From Armatimonadota bacterium (GTDB taxonomy: Bacteria > Armatimonadota > Zipacnadia > Zipacnadales > JABUFB01), in NCBI GenBank assembly GCA_013314775.1, contig JABUFB010000011.1, forward strand, positions 259,144 through 323,143: DNA of 64,000 nucleotides, read 5' to 3'. Below, one piece after another: positions 1 to 7,669 of the stretch; within the stretch, counting starts at the first letter, position 1, and every line of letters starts with the position of its first letter. The position numbers and the translations under genes were made by a program. Below the pieces are notes generated by a model. The model searched no databases. It had not been told where the DNA came from and saw only the letters and a list, made by a program, of their open reading frames with translations.

Positions 1-1345
1 GCACGGCCACGAACTTCGTCTTGCAGGAACCGTTCATGCCCGCGACGATGCGCTCTCCCATGGCCTTCGTCGCGCCCATGACGCTGGTCGGCTCGGTCGC
101 CTTGTCGGTGGAGATCAACACGAAGCGCTCTACGCCGTAGCGGCACGAGAGGTCGGCGATCGTCGCCGTCCCCAGGACATTGTTGTTGACTGCCTCGAGG
201 GGGTTGCATTCCATCAGGAAAACGTGCTTGTGTGCAGCTGCGTGGAAAACCACTTCGGGCTTCCAGCGTCGGAGAACGGCCTCGACTGCAATGGGGTCTG
301 TAACATTGCAGATGACGGGCTCGAAGGCGATTTCCGGGAAGCTGTCCACAAGCTCGTAATAGATGCGGTGAATGCGGTTCTCGCCGCGCCCCAGCAGGAT
401 AACTCGCCCCGGTTGATAGCGGCACAACTGTCGACAGATCTCGCTGCCGATGCTGCCGCCGGCGCCGGTCACCAGGACGGTGCGCCCGGCGATGTAGTCA
501 TTGGGCAGCGCGAGGCTGAAGCAACTTGGTTCTCGCCCGATGAGGTCGCCCACGTCGATGTCACGCACGCGCCCCGGCATCTGCCCCGGCGCGAGCTCCA
601 AGAGCCGTGGCATGATACTTACCCTGACACCAATGTGAGCACCTGCCCGCACAAGGCGCTCAACTTTCGCATCAGCCTCTTCCCCCCGGCTTCTCGCTAC
701 CAAGACCTCATCCAAGTCATAGCGGCTCGCGAGCTTCTCCAGGTCGTCGACCGTACCCAGGATGCGCAGTCCACCCGCGAGCATACCGGTCAGAGAAGGG
801 TCATCGTCAAGCAGCCCGATGATCTCGTAGGGGCTCGCCGGATCGCTTGCGGCTTCTCGGGCGAGATTGTTGCGGGCACGGCCGCTTCCGTACACCACAG
901 CCCGGCTCTTGCCCTCCGGCTTGCCGCTGCGGAACACGAACCGGGACCGCAGTACGCGCCAACCGAAGCGGCTTGCACCGATGAGCATCGTCGTGATGCC
1001 CCAGGAGATGATCAAGACGCTGATCGGATACAGGTCGTGGTGGATAAACAAAGTCAGACCGGCAACGGCCCCAAAGGTTAGCCCCACGCTCAGGATGATC
1101 GTGACGGCGGCGTCTATCGATGCGTACTCCCAAATGCGGTTGTACAGCCCCAGCGCGAAAGAGACCGCGAGCAGAAGCAGGGTCATCCAGGGGGCCGTCA
1201 TCTGCCACAAGGCCCAGTACGGCTCCGGTATCGAGCCGTCAAAACGCAAGACCAACGCGAGCATGACGCTGAGATTCAGGATGCACGCGTCCATCAGGGC
1301 CAGGACCACTCGCATGACCCTGGGCTTGAATCGGCCGTTCTTCAC
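1..1345 (-). CDS. FlaA1/CapD-like nucleotide-sugar 4,6-dehydratase, 3' end cut by window
   Basis: Membrane-anchored polysaccharide biosynthesis protein of the FlaA1/CapD/WbpM class, which converts UDP-GlcNAc-type sugars for capsule, O-antigen or protein glycosylation. The N-terminal third shows several hydrophobic segments. A first Rossmann-like CoA-binding-like domain follows, then an SDR domain with the nucleotide motif VTGAGGSIGSE (about nt 425-480) and the active-site stretch LISTDKA (about nt 105-125). The reading frame leaves the window just before the expected VRFGNVLGS block, so the C-terminus is missing. I chose the GTG at 1345 because GGGAG lies 10 nt upstream. An in-frame ATG at 1315 is the alternative. 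Family assignment is firm; the exact sugar is unknown. Confidence 0.85.
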   Translation of the reverse strand, partial: MKNGRFKPRVMRVVLALMDACILNLSVMLALVLRFDGSIPEPYWALWQMTAPWMTLLLLAVSFALGLYNRIWEYASIDAAVTIILSVGLTFGAVAGLTLFIHHDLYPISVLIISWGITTMLIGASRFGWRVLRSRFVFRSGKPEGKSRAVVYGSGRARNNLAREAASDPASPYEIIGLLDDDPSLTGMLAGGLRILGTVDDLEKLASRYDLDEVLVARSRGEEADAKVERLVRAGAHIGVRVSIMPRLLELAPGQMPGRVRDIDVGDLIGREPSCFSLALPNDYIAGRTVLVTGAGGSIGSEICRQLCRYQPGRVILLGRGENRIHRIYYELVDSFPEIAFEPVICNVTDPIAVEAVLRRWKPEVVFHAAAHKHVFLMECNPLEAVNNNVLGTATIADLSCRYGVERFVLISTDKATEPTSVMGATKAMGERIVAGMNGSCKTKFVAV

Positions 1346-1739
1346 GTCGTCAGGACTCCCTTTGCCTGGCCCCGGTGCCAAGACTGCGGCCTCCGGTGGC
1401 ACGCTGTCTGTTGGAGCAGGGCTTGACAACCTGGCGCCGTCACAGCAGGTCCTGTGGGATGCCCGTCATCGCTGTGCAAACTTCGCCCGCCGTGACCAGA
1501 CCCGATTGCTGCCGGCACTTGGTTCTGCGGTAAGACTTCGCCGTTCACTTAGACAAAAAAGACGGCCAACCGTACCGTCGGCATCAGCATTGCCCAAGGC
1601 AAGTTCGAGCACACGCCAAAACGGCCTCGCTGAAGTCTCGAGCACCGGCCTCGACCCGTCCTGTCTGGTCTGCCCGCCGGCCTGAACCCTCCTTGCAGTT
1701 TACCACAGGTCCGCGTTGCACCCAAGACCTACTTGGCAT
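1346..1739. other. intergenic gap, one terminator-like hairpin
   Basis: I see no credible gene in these 394 bases. The only recognisable element is the hairpin with a T run at 1555-1579, pointing in the minus direction. Short reading frames here have no ribosome binding site or family features. Confidence 0.5.
1555..1579 (-). terminator. probable Rho-independent terminator
   Basis: Read on the minus strand, GACGG pairs with CCGTC across a 9-nt loop and is followed directly by six T residues. It lies about 160 nt downstream of the stop codon of the YgjP-like gene, so it would end that transcript. The stem is only 5 bp, hence moderate confidence. Confidence 0.45.
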
Positions 1740-2672
1740 TCACAGGGCCAAGGTCAGCGAATGCTCTTTCAGCCATGTCCGATGTCTTCGGTATTCCGGC
1801 ATAATACCCGCCACCAGCGCCCAGTACTCCCTGGAGTGGTTCGGCTGCAGCAGGTGGCACAGCTCGTGCACGATCAGGTAGTCCATCACTTCGGGCGGCG
1901 CCATGACTAGTCGATAGCTGATACTTATATTGCCATTTCTTCCACAGCTTCCCCATCTTGTTTTCATATCCTTCACGGTAACCTTCGCCGGCGACACCCC
2001 CAGTCTGCGCGCGAACTCGGGCAGTCGCTGCCGAACGACCTTGAGCGCCTCATCGCCGAGCCATTGGCGCAGGAGGCCTCGCGCGGTCTGTCCAACCCTG
2101 TCCTCGCCCACGGTCTCGGGGACCGCGATAGTCATCTCCCCCTCGGCGACGCGGACAGTGCCCCGGCGCTGGGGTGTCCGGCAGATCACCAGGCGCACAG
2201 GCTCACCCAGTATGCGCAACTCCTGGCCTGTCTCCAGCGGACCGGCGGCGGGTGAGGTGTTCTGGACATGGCTCACCCGCGCGCGTACCCAGTCGGCATG
2301 CTGGAGCACGAAGCGGTCAATGTCCGCCAGGGGAACGCCATTGGGCGCCCGCACCTCTACTTCAGAGCGCGAGTTGACGTGCAGCGCCATCCTGCGTCTC
2401 CGCGGGTTCCTGCGAACGATGAATTCGATGGTGCCCAGTGGGTCCTGCACTCGCCGCCTTGGGGCCTCGCACGTCCGCGCTCCCGACAACTGCGCCCGCA
2501 GCCAGTCGGCTACCTGGGCCAGGAACTTTTCACAGTCTGCATCTGAGGCAACGGACGGGGCGCGCACCACCACGCGGCCGTCCAGATGAACTGCGACCTC
2601 GAAGCGTCTGCGCCGGGCGTTCCGGATGATCTCATACTCAATGGTATCCTGACCAAGACGATACTTTGGCAA
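1740..2672 (-). CDS. YgjP-like (DUF45) zinc metallopeptidase with duplicated N-terminal module
   Basis: Predicted zinc-dependent peptidase of the YgjP/DUF45 family, 310 residues against about 230-240 usual for the family. The family signature RWGSC is at residues 239-243, and the metal site HELCH at 269-273 is followed by NHS at 278-280, giving the expected HExxH plus downstream His. The extra length is an N-terminal duplication. Residues 11-61 and 82-132 share the pattern IEY/IEF, R-R-R-R, basic beta strand, EVRAP or VVRAP, then ADWLRA or ADWVRA. Cellular substrates of this family are poorly known. The gene stands alone, with its end marked by a terminator-like hairpin. Confidence 0.8.
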   Translation of the reverse strand: MPKYRLGQDTIEYEIIRNARRRRFEVAVHLDGRVVVRAPSVASDADCEKFLAQVADWLRAQLSGARTCEAPRRRVQDPLGTIEFIVRRNPRRRRMALHVNSRSEVEVRAPNGVPLADIDRFVLQHADWVRARVSHVQNTSPAAGPLETGQELRILGEPVRLVICRTPQRRGTVRVAEGEMTIAVPETVGEDRVGQTARGLLRQWLGDEALKVVRQRLPEFARRLGVSPAKVTVKDMKTRWGSCGRNGNISISYRLVMAPPEVMDYLIVHELCHLLQPNHSREYWALVAGIMPEYRRHRTWLKEHSLTLAL

Positions 2673-2715
2673 CTGGGCACTCCTTTTCCGATGGCCGGCG
2701 GTTCCGACTTGACTG

Positions 2716-4065
2716 CTACGTGCCGGCGGGGAGTCTGCCGCCGACTACGAACTCCAGTTCCACCAGCGCCGCTTGCACGCTGAGCCGGGCCAACAGGTGT
2801 TCCTTCAGCGCCCTGATGAGCGCCACCCGCTCTTTGAGAACGTCCACCATATTCAGCTGCATCTGGTTGTACCGCAAGGTCACATGATCCACGGCCCGCT
2901 GGTGAGCTGGAATGATCTCCGTGCGCAGCAGCCGCTCGTGTTCCATTGCCAGATTGAGTCGTGCGAGCGCAACTGCCACGTCTTCCCGGACCTGGGCTTC
3001 CAATGCGCTCAGGGAAGCCCGTGACCGGCGCAGTTCCGCACGGGCTTTCGCGCGCATGGCCCGGTTGTCGTCGGCCACCGGTAGCTCCACAGAGAGCGCC
3101 AGCCCGAAGAGCGACGAACTGTCGGGATCCCGCGTATATGCCGGCCCCAGGCTTACGGCGCTCCAGGTGCTGCGTCGCTCCAGCGCCAGGTCGGCTTCTG
3201 AGACCCGCACCCCGAGCCGTGCAGCCCGCAGGTCCGGGCGGTGTGCCAGAGCGTAACCGACAAGCTCCGCTCCGTCCAGGCGGGTATCGGGCAGGTCCGG
3301 CAGATCGCCCGCGATCTCCATGCCAACGTCCGGCCCGAGACCCAGTATCCGCCGCAGACCTGCCAGAGCCACCCGCACGGCAGCATCTGATTCAGCGAGA
3401 TCCATCGCAGCGCGGCTCACGTCAGCATCGGCATGAGACCGCTCCAACTCCGTGGTATAACCGTACTCATAGCGCGCGTATATCTGGTCGCGAAGCTCGC
3501 GAACCGCTGCCAGCAGCGTCTCCGACTGTTCTCGCGCCGCGCTGAGAATCACGCACTGGTCGTGGGCCCGCCGCGCATCAGACACCGTGTTGAGGATCGC
3601 GGACGATACCTGTGCCACAGTGCGCTCATACCCGACCCGTGACACGCCCTTGCGTGGCGGCACGAGCCAGAGATCCGCCAGGTTCCAGAGCGCCTCGATT
3701 TCGAGTTCGTTGCCGCGCTGGTGCTCGGGGAACTGCAGCGACAAATCCACAACCGGGTTGGAGTACAGCCGTGCCTGCGTCAGCTCTGCTTCCGCAATCC
3801 CCAGTTCCTGAAGCTGGGCGCGCAGTTCAGCATTGTTGAGCAGAGCGACCGTTACCGCTTCATACCGCGTGATTCCGTCGGCCAGCGCATCCGCCACCAG
3901 CCGCTCAGCGTCCGGCATCCGGACGAGTGCCTCCGGGTCATCGATGGCCTGCGCGGGCGAAGGAGCCTTCTCATCGGCCAGGGCAGACACGAGACACAGC
4001 CAGATGGCACAGGCGGCCAGGATCGCCCGGATTGCATTGCCACGAGCTGACTTGCGCCGCTCCAT
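2716..4065 (-). CDS. TolC-family outer membrane efflux channel
   Basis: Outer-membrane efflux protein (OEP/TolC family), about 449 residues. A Sec signal peptide with a hydrophobic core (AILAACAIWLCLVSALA) precedes the mature part, which is mostly long amphipathic helices with Ala-rich coiled-coil character in two related halves, as in CusC/TolC. The ATG at 4065 overlaps the stop of the upstream copper oxidase in a TGATG arrangement, so the two are translationally coupled. An in-frame GTG one codon earlier is the alternative start. The pairing suggests export of copper or another toxic metal. No RND pump or membrane-fusion gene is next to it, so its inner-membrane partner must be elsewhere. 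Confidence 0.88.
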   Translation of the reverse strand: MERRKSARGNAIRAILAACAIWLCLVSALADEKAPSPAQAIDDPEALVRMPDAERLVADALADGITRYEAVTVALLNNAELRAQLQELGIAEAELTQARLYSNPVVDLSLQFPEHQRGNELEIEALWNLADLWLVPPRKGVSRVGYERTVAQVSSAILNTVSDARRAHDQCVILSAAREQSETLLAAVRELRDQIYARYEYGYTTELERSHADADVSRAAMDLAESDAAVRVALAGLRRILGLGPDVGMEIAGDLPDLPDTRLDGAELVGYALAHRPDLRAARLGVRVSEADLALERRSTWSAVSLGPAYTRDPDSSSLFGLALSVELPVADDNRAMRAKARAELRRSRASLSALEAQVREDVAVALARLNLAMEHERLLRTEIIPAHQRAVDHVTLRYNQMQLNMVDVLKERVALIRALKEHLLARLSVQAALVELEFVVGGRLPAGT

Positions 4066-5321
4066 CACTCTCCACCCCTCTCACTGAAGTGTCTCCACGG
4101 CTCTTCGGGGTTTGTCGGCATCACGTTGATGATGGTGAACATCCCGCCGTGCCCCATGACTCCCATCGGGACGTCGGCGTGCGCGTTGACGATGTGGTGC
4201 AACTTGTGGCAGTGCAGGCGCCAGAGCCCCGGATTCCACGCCACGAACTCCACGTCTCGGGTGCTGCCGGGAGGCACGTCCACGGTGTTTCCAGGCCATT
4301 GCGCGGATTCCGGGATAGGCCCGCCCTCGGTGCCCACCACCTTCCACGTGTAGCCGTGGATGTGGATGGGGTGCGAGTCCATGCTCATGTTGCCGAAACG
4401 AATGCGGACGCGCTCGCCCTGTCGCAGGTCGATGCGCTGTATGTCCGGCGCAGCCATCCCGTTGAAGGTGAACCAGTTGAAGTCCATGGTTACCAGGTCC
4501 GGGTTGGGGTTGCCGGGGCGGAAAGCCCACTCCTGCATCATGATGCAGATCTGCCGGTCGGGCCGGTTTGTATACTCTCTCGGGTGCACCACGAGAAAGC
4601 CCGCAAGACCGTAGCTGTCCTGCTTCATCATATTGAAGCCGGAGTGATACAGGAAAGTCCCATTCTGGTACAGCGTGAACTCGTAGACCCGCATGCCGCC
4701 CGGCGGTGTAGGGGCTTCGGTCAGTCCTCCTGCGCCATCCATCGCGTTGGGCAACTCAATCCCGTGCCAATGGATCGACGTCGGCTCCGGGAGTTCATTA
4801 TGCAACATCACCCGGATGCGGTCGCCTTCGGTGCATTCGATGGTTGGTCCGGGCGAACTGCCGTTGTACCCCCAGACGCGCACACGGTGTCGGAAGTAGT
4901 GGCCATGGAGTTGCCCGGTGAATCGGTTGAACTCCCTGACGAGACTCATATCCATGGGGTTGCCTGACGTCATGTCGTACTCGATGGGCTGCGCGAAGAG
5001 GTGGAACACCTTCACATCGCCGTCCATCTCGTACCCGAGCGCCGGAACGTTCAGTGTCTCCACGACGCCCATCTGCATGCCGGTGTGTGGCGCGCGCGAG
5101 GGCACAAAGCCTTCACGCGCCCAGGTGGCGGCAGGCGGCATCTGCATGCTCGCGCCCTCGCCCATTTGCATGTCACCGTGGGGCATCTCCCCCGCTTGAC
5201 CCATCTCGTGCCCTTCGTGCCCCCCATGCCCTGCCATCTGTGCAGAGCCCGTCGCGGCAATCAGCGCAAGCGCGATCGCCACAACCCCGCAGGACGAACT
5301 CCGTCTCTGTCCATACAGCAT
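4065..5321 (-). CDS. periplasmic multicopper oxidase, copper-resistance type
   Basis: Secreted multicopper oxidase of 418 residues, likely oxidising Cu(I) in the periplasm. A signal peptide (about residues 1-27) is followed by a His/Met-rich segment (about 30-60) typical of copper-tolerance proteins. Cupredoxin copper motifs: HWH at 184-186, HPIHIH at 317-322 and HCHKLHH at 370-376. Two ligand positions are unusual. The second motif, normally HSH, reads HSG at 226-228. The position ten residues after Cys371, usually the Met/Leu axial ligand, is His381. AGGAGGT lies 9 nt before the ATG. It forms an operon with the following TolC gene. Confidence 0.88.
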   Translation of the reverse strand: MLYGQRRSSSCGVVAIALALIAATGSAQMAGHGGHEGHEMGQAGEMPHGDMQMGEGASMQMPPAATWAREGFVPSRAPHTGMQMGVVETLNVPALGYEMDGDVKVFHLFAQPIEYDMTSGNPMDMSLVREFNRFTGQLHGHYFRHRVRVWGYNGSSPGPTIECTEGDRIRVMLHNELPEPTSIHWHGIELPNAMDGAGGLTEAPTPPGGMRVYEFTLYQNGTFLYHSGFNMMKQDSYGLAGFLVVHPREYTNRPDRQICIMMQEWAFRPGNPNPDLVTMDFNWFTFNGMAAPDIQRIDLRQGERVRIRFGNMSMDSHPIHIHGYTWKVVGTEGGPIPESAQWPGNTVDVPPGSTRDVEFVAWNPGLWRLHCHKLHHIVNAHADVPMGVMGHGGMFTIINVMPTNPEEPWRHFSERGGE

Positions 5322-5391
5322 CTTTCCAGCACCTCCTCAGATGCAACCGCTGGACGCTGCTTTTGCCTGCCGGGGCCCTGCGCAGCGCCGG

Positions 5392-6429
5392 TCAGCCTGT
5401 CACGAACTCCGCCAGCAACTTCGCGCAGTTCTCCATCGCGCCCAGGTGTCCGATCTCGTACCCGTGGCTATTCTGGGTCGGGAACCCGATGCATCCCGCG
5501 CGGCCCACCAGCCCGTACTTGCTGGACACCGTGGCGTCGCTGCCGAAAGACCGCACCAGCATGGGCTGGTGCCCTCCGCAGCAGTTGTCCGCCAGCTTCG
5601 AAAGCTGGTCGGCCATCCCCTTGTGCAACACGAAGACTGCATCCTTGTAGAAAATCACCGGGTGGTCAGTCATCCGGATGTCGTACTCCGGCGCGATGGG
5701 CGCGATCTCCACGGCGATGTGGGTGTCCACCGGCAGGCTATGGCAAACGTACGCGCCGCCCATGATCCCGGTCTCCTCGGAGCCGGTGATGCCCAAATAA
5801 ACATCGCTCTTCGGCTTCTTGCGGCCCTGCCGGATGCGGTCGGCCGTGCGCAGGAGCACGGCGACGGACGCCTTGTCATCCAGCGCATACCCGGCCACGC
5901 AGTCGCCGATATACAGCGGCGTCTTGCGTGCCCGCGCAACGCACGCCCGGGTGCCGAGGCCCACTCCTTTCGCCGCAAGTTCCTTGCGGTCCAGTTTGCA
6001 GTCGAGGTAACACATCTCCCATGTGAGGGCCTTGGTCTTCGCATCGTTGATCAGCGGCGACAGATGACTGGAATGGGTGCTCCCCACGCAGAGAATCCCC
6101 GTGATCACCTCCTCGCCCAGCACATCGAAGGGCCCTTCGCCATAGGACCACGGTACGCAACCGCCAAGGGGATCCAGCCAAATCTTCCCGTCTTCATCGA
6201 TTTTCCGCACGATGGTGCCAATTTCATCCTTATGCGCGGTCAGGATCACCGCACCATCCGCGCTTTCGCCCTTGATCTTGCCGATGAGGTTCCCGTTGGC
6301 ATCCATCCAGGCTTCGTCACAGCGCTCCTCCAACAGGGGCAGGCACAGGCGATCCATCTCGCCCTCGTCGCCTGATGGCGAGTGGGTCACAAGGAGGGCG
6401 TCGAGCAGCGTCTTCAGCTTCGCGTGCAT
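5392..6429 (-). CDS. M42-family zinc aminopeptidase-like hydrolase
   Basis: Cytoplasmic metallo-aminopeptidase of the M42 family (FrvX/YsdC/PepA-like TET peptidases), 345 residues, the usual family length. The metal and catalytic residues are recognisable: AHKDEIG (His, Asp), ALDDKAS (bridging Asp), SEETG (catalytic Glu pair) and a late NSHGYEIGH segment supplying the final His. These enzymes remove N-terminal residues from peptides, usually as dodecamers. GAGG lies 8 nt before the ATG. The gene is co-directional with the Gfo/Idh/MocA gene upstream (40-nt gap) and with the copper oxidase gene behind it, but there is no functional link I can name. Confidence 0.88.
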   Translation of the reverse strand: MHAKLKTLLDALLVTHSPSGDEGEMDRLCLPLLEERCDEAWMDANGNLIGKIKGESADGAVILTAHKDEIGTIVRKIDEDGKIWLDPLGGCVPWSYGEGPFDVLGEEVITGILCVGSTHSSHLSPLINDAKTKALTWEMCYLDCKLDRKELAAKGVGLGTRACVARARKTPLYIGDCVAGYALDDKASVAVLLRTADRIRQGRKKPKSDVYLGITGSEETGIMGGAYVCHSLPVDTHIAVEIAPIAPEYDIRMTDHPVIFYKDAVFVLHKGMADQLSKLADNCCGGHQPMLVRSFGSDATVSSKYGLVGRAGCIGFPTQNSHGYEIGHLGAMENCAKLLAEFVTG

Positions 6430-6469
6430 GTCGCGAACCTCGCTATCGTTGGTACATATCGGCCGCCTG

Positions 6470-7501
6470 CTACAGGTTGACGGGCTGTCCGATCTCGGCC
6501 GATTCCACCATTGCCGCCAGGGCTTTCGTGATCATCAGCCCGTCGTGGCCGGTGATGAGCGGCTCTTCATCCCGCAAAAGGCAGTTGACAAAATGCACCA
6601 GCGCGTCGTACACGAACCCCCGCGGCTCACCCGCAACTTCTCCGGAAAGAAACCCCGGCGTCTTCATCTGTGCCGGCGTGGCCACCGTGTGCACTGGCAT
6701 GTTCGGGTCCACGTTCACATACCCTGCGGTGCAAATGAGTTGGAACTTGCTGTCTACGATGTTGGGCATCGACTCAGGTAGAATCCAGCACGACTCGAAA
6801 TTGCCCACGCAGCCGTTCTCGAACTCCACGGTGGCCTGGTAGAAGTCGGGCGTGTCGATCCCCATCCCCTTGAGTACCTGCGAACGGCAGACCGCGAACA
6901 CCCGCTTCGCCTCACTCCTGAAGTACCACCGGGCGATGTCATACCGGTGACAGATGAGCCAGAAAGGCAGGCGCGTTGAACCGGACCACGACAGCATCTT
7001 CGTGGGCACATAGAGGGTGTTGTTCAGGCGTGCATAGGCGTACAGCGGTTCGCCCAGTTCGCCGCGGTCCAGCATTTCCTTGGTGGACCAGAACAACGGC
7101 TGCCAGCGATTACTCCAGTTGATCATCAGCCGCTTGCCTGACGCCCGCCAGGCGTCCACCATGGCCTGCGCGTCCTCAACCGAAGTCGCCATGGGCTTCT
7201 CCAGCAGCACATGCTTGCCCGCCTGCAATGCGGCGACAGTGGATTCCCGGTGCAGGTGATCGGGCAGGGCGATGGAAACGGCGTCGATGGAGTCATCCTC
7301 CAGCAACGCACTCCAATCGGTGAGCGCGTGTCGGGCGCCGTACTTGAGGGCAGTGGCTCGCGCCCGGTTCTCGTCAACATCGCAGACGGAGACCAGCTCG
7401 GCATTGGGCAAGGATGCCACGATCTTCACGTGCGATTCGCCCTGAATGCCGCACCCGATGACCCCGTACCTGATCCTGCCTGGCGCAAATCCGCGTGACA
7501 T
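6470..7501 (-). CDS. Gfo/Idh/MocA-family NAD(P)-dependent oxidoreductase
   Basis: Sugar or inositol dehydrogenase-like enzyme, 343 residues from the ATG at 7501. The N-terminal Rossmann fold shows GVIGCGIQG and the conserved VCDVD; the family catalytic motif EKP is in LLEKPMA. The C-terminal half is the usual alpha/beta substrate domain. A longer frame runs to 7636, but AAAGGG stands about 9 nt before the ATG at 7501 and the protein then begins right at the Rossmann strand, so I chose this start. The substrate is unknown. Such genes are expanded in glycan-degrading bacteria. The gene diverges from miaB across a 168-nt region containing inverted repeats. Confidence 0.87.
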   Translation of the reverse strand: MSRGFAPGRIRYGVIGCGIQGESHVKIVASLPNAELVSVCDVDENRARATALKYGARHALTDWSALLEDDSIDAVSIALPDHLHRESTVAALQAGKHVLLEKPMATSVEDAQAMVDAWRASGKRLMINWSNRWQPLFWSTKEMLDRGELGEPLYAYARLNNTLYVPTKMLSWSGSTRLPFWLICHRYDIARWYFRSEAKRVFAVCRSQVLKGMGIDTPDFYQATVEFENGCVGNFESCWILPESMPNIVDSKFQLICTAGYVNVDPNMPVHTVATPAQMKTPGFLSGEVAGEPRGFVYDALVHFVNCLLRDEEPLITGHDGLMITKALAAMVESAEIGQPVNL

Positions 7502-7597
7502 GACGATCACCCTTTCGAAGAGAGACAGAGCCCTCGAGCCGCTGGCCCCGGCGCGGCCTACAGGCGCGGGCCCACGCGAGGCGCCACATGAGATAAG

Positions 7598-7654
7598 ACA
7601 GTTCCCTGGAGGCCCACCGGTTCCCTCCAGCGTCACAGGCAGTTAGGGAACTGT
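7598..7654. repeat. operator-like inverted repeats between divergent genes
   Basis: ACAGTTCCCT at 7598-7607 is matched by its perfect reverse complement AGGGAACTGT at 7645-7654. A third GTTCCCT copy lies at 7620-7626. Nested inside, CTGGAGG (7606-7612) pairs with CCTCCAG (7624-7630). The right arm abuts the miaB -10 box, so a bound regulator could block that promoter and perhaps also the divergent oxidoreductase promoter. Confidence 0.55.
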
Positions 7655-7656
7655 GT

Positions 7657-7662
7657 TATAAT
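7657..7662 (+). promoter_or_regulatory. miaB -10 box, probably giving a leaderless mRNA
   Basis: A consensus TATAAT ends only 7 nt before the miaB ATG at 7670. Transcription normally starts 6-8 nt after the -10 box, which would place the first transcribed base at or next to the ATG. No Shine-Dalgarno sequence lies at a usable distance. A -35 box is weak (GTCACA around 7632). Confidence 0.55.
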
Positions 7663-7669
7663 CGCGCCC

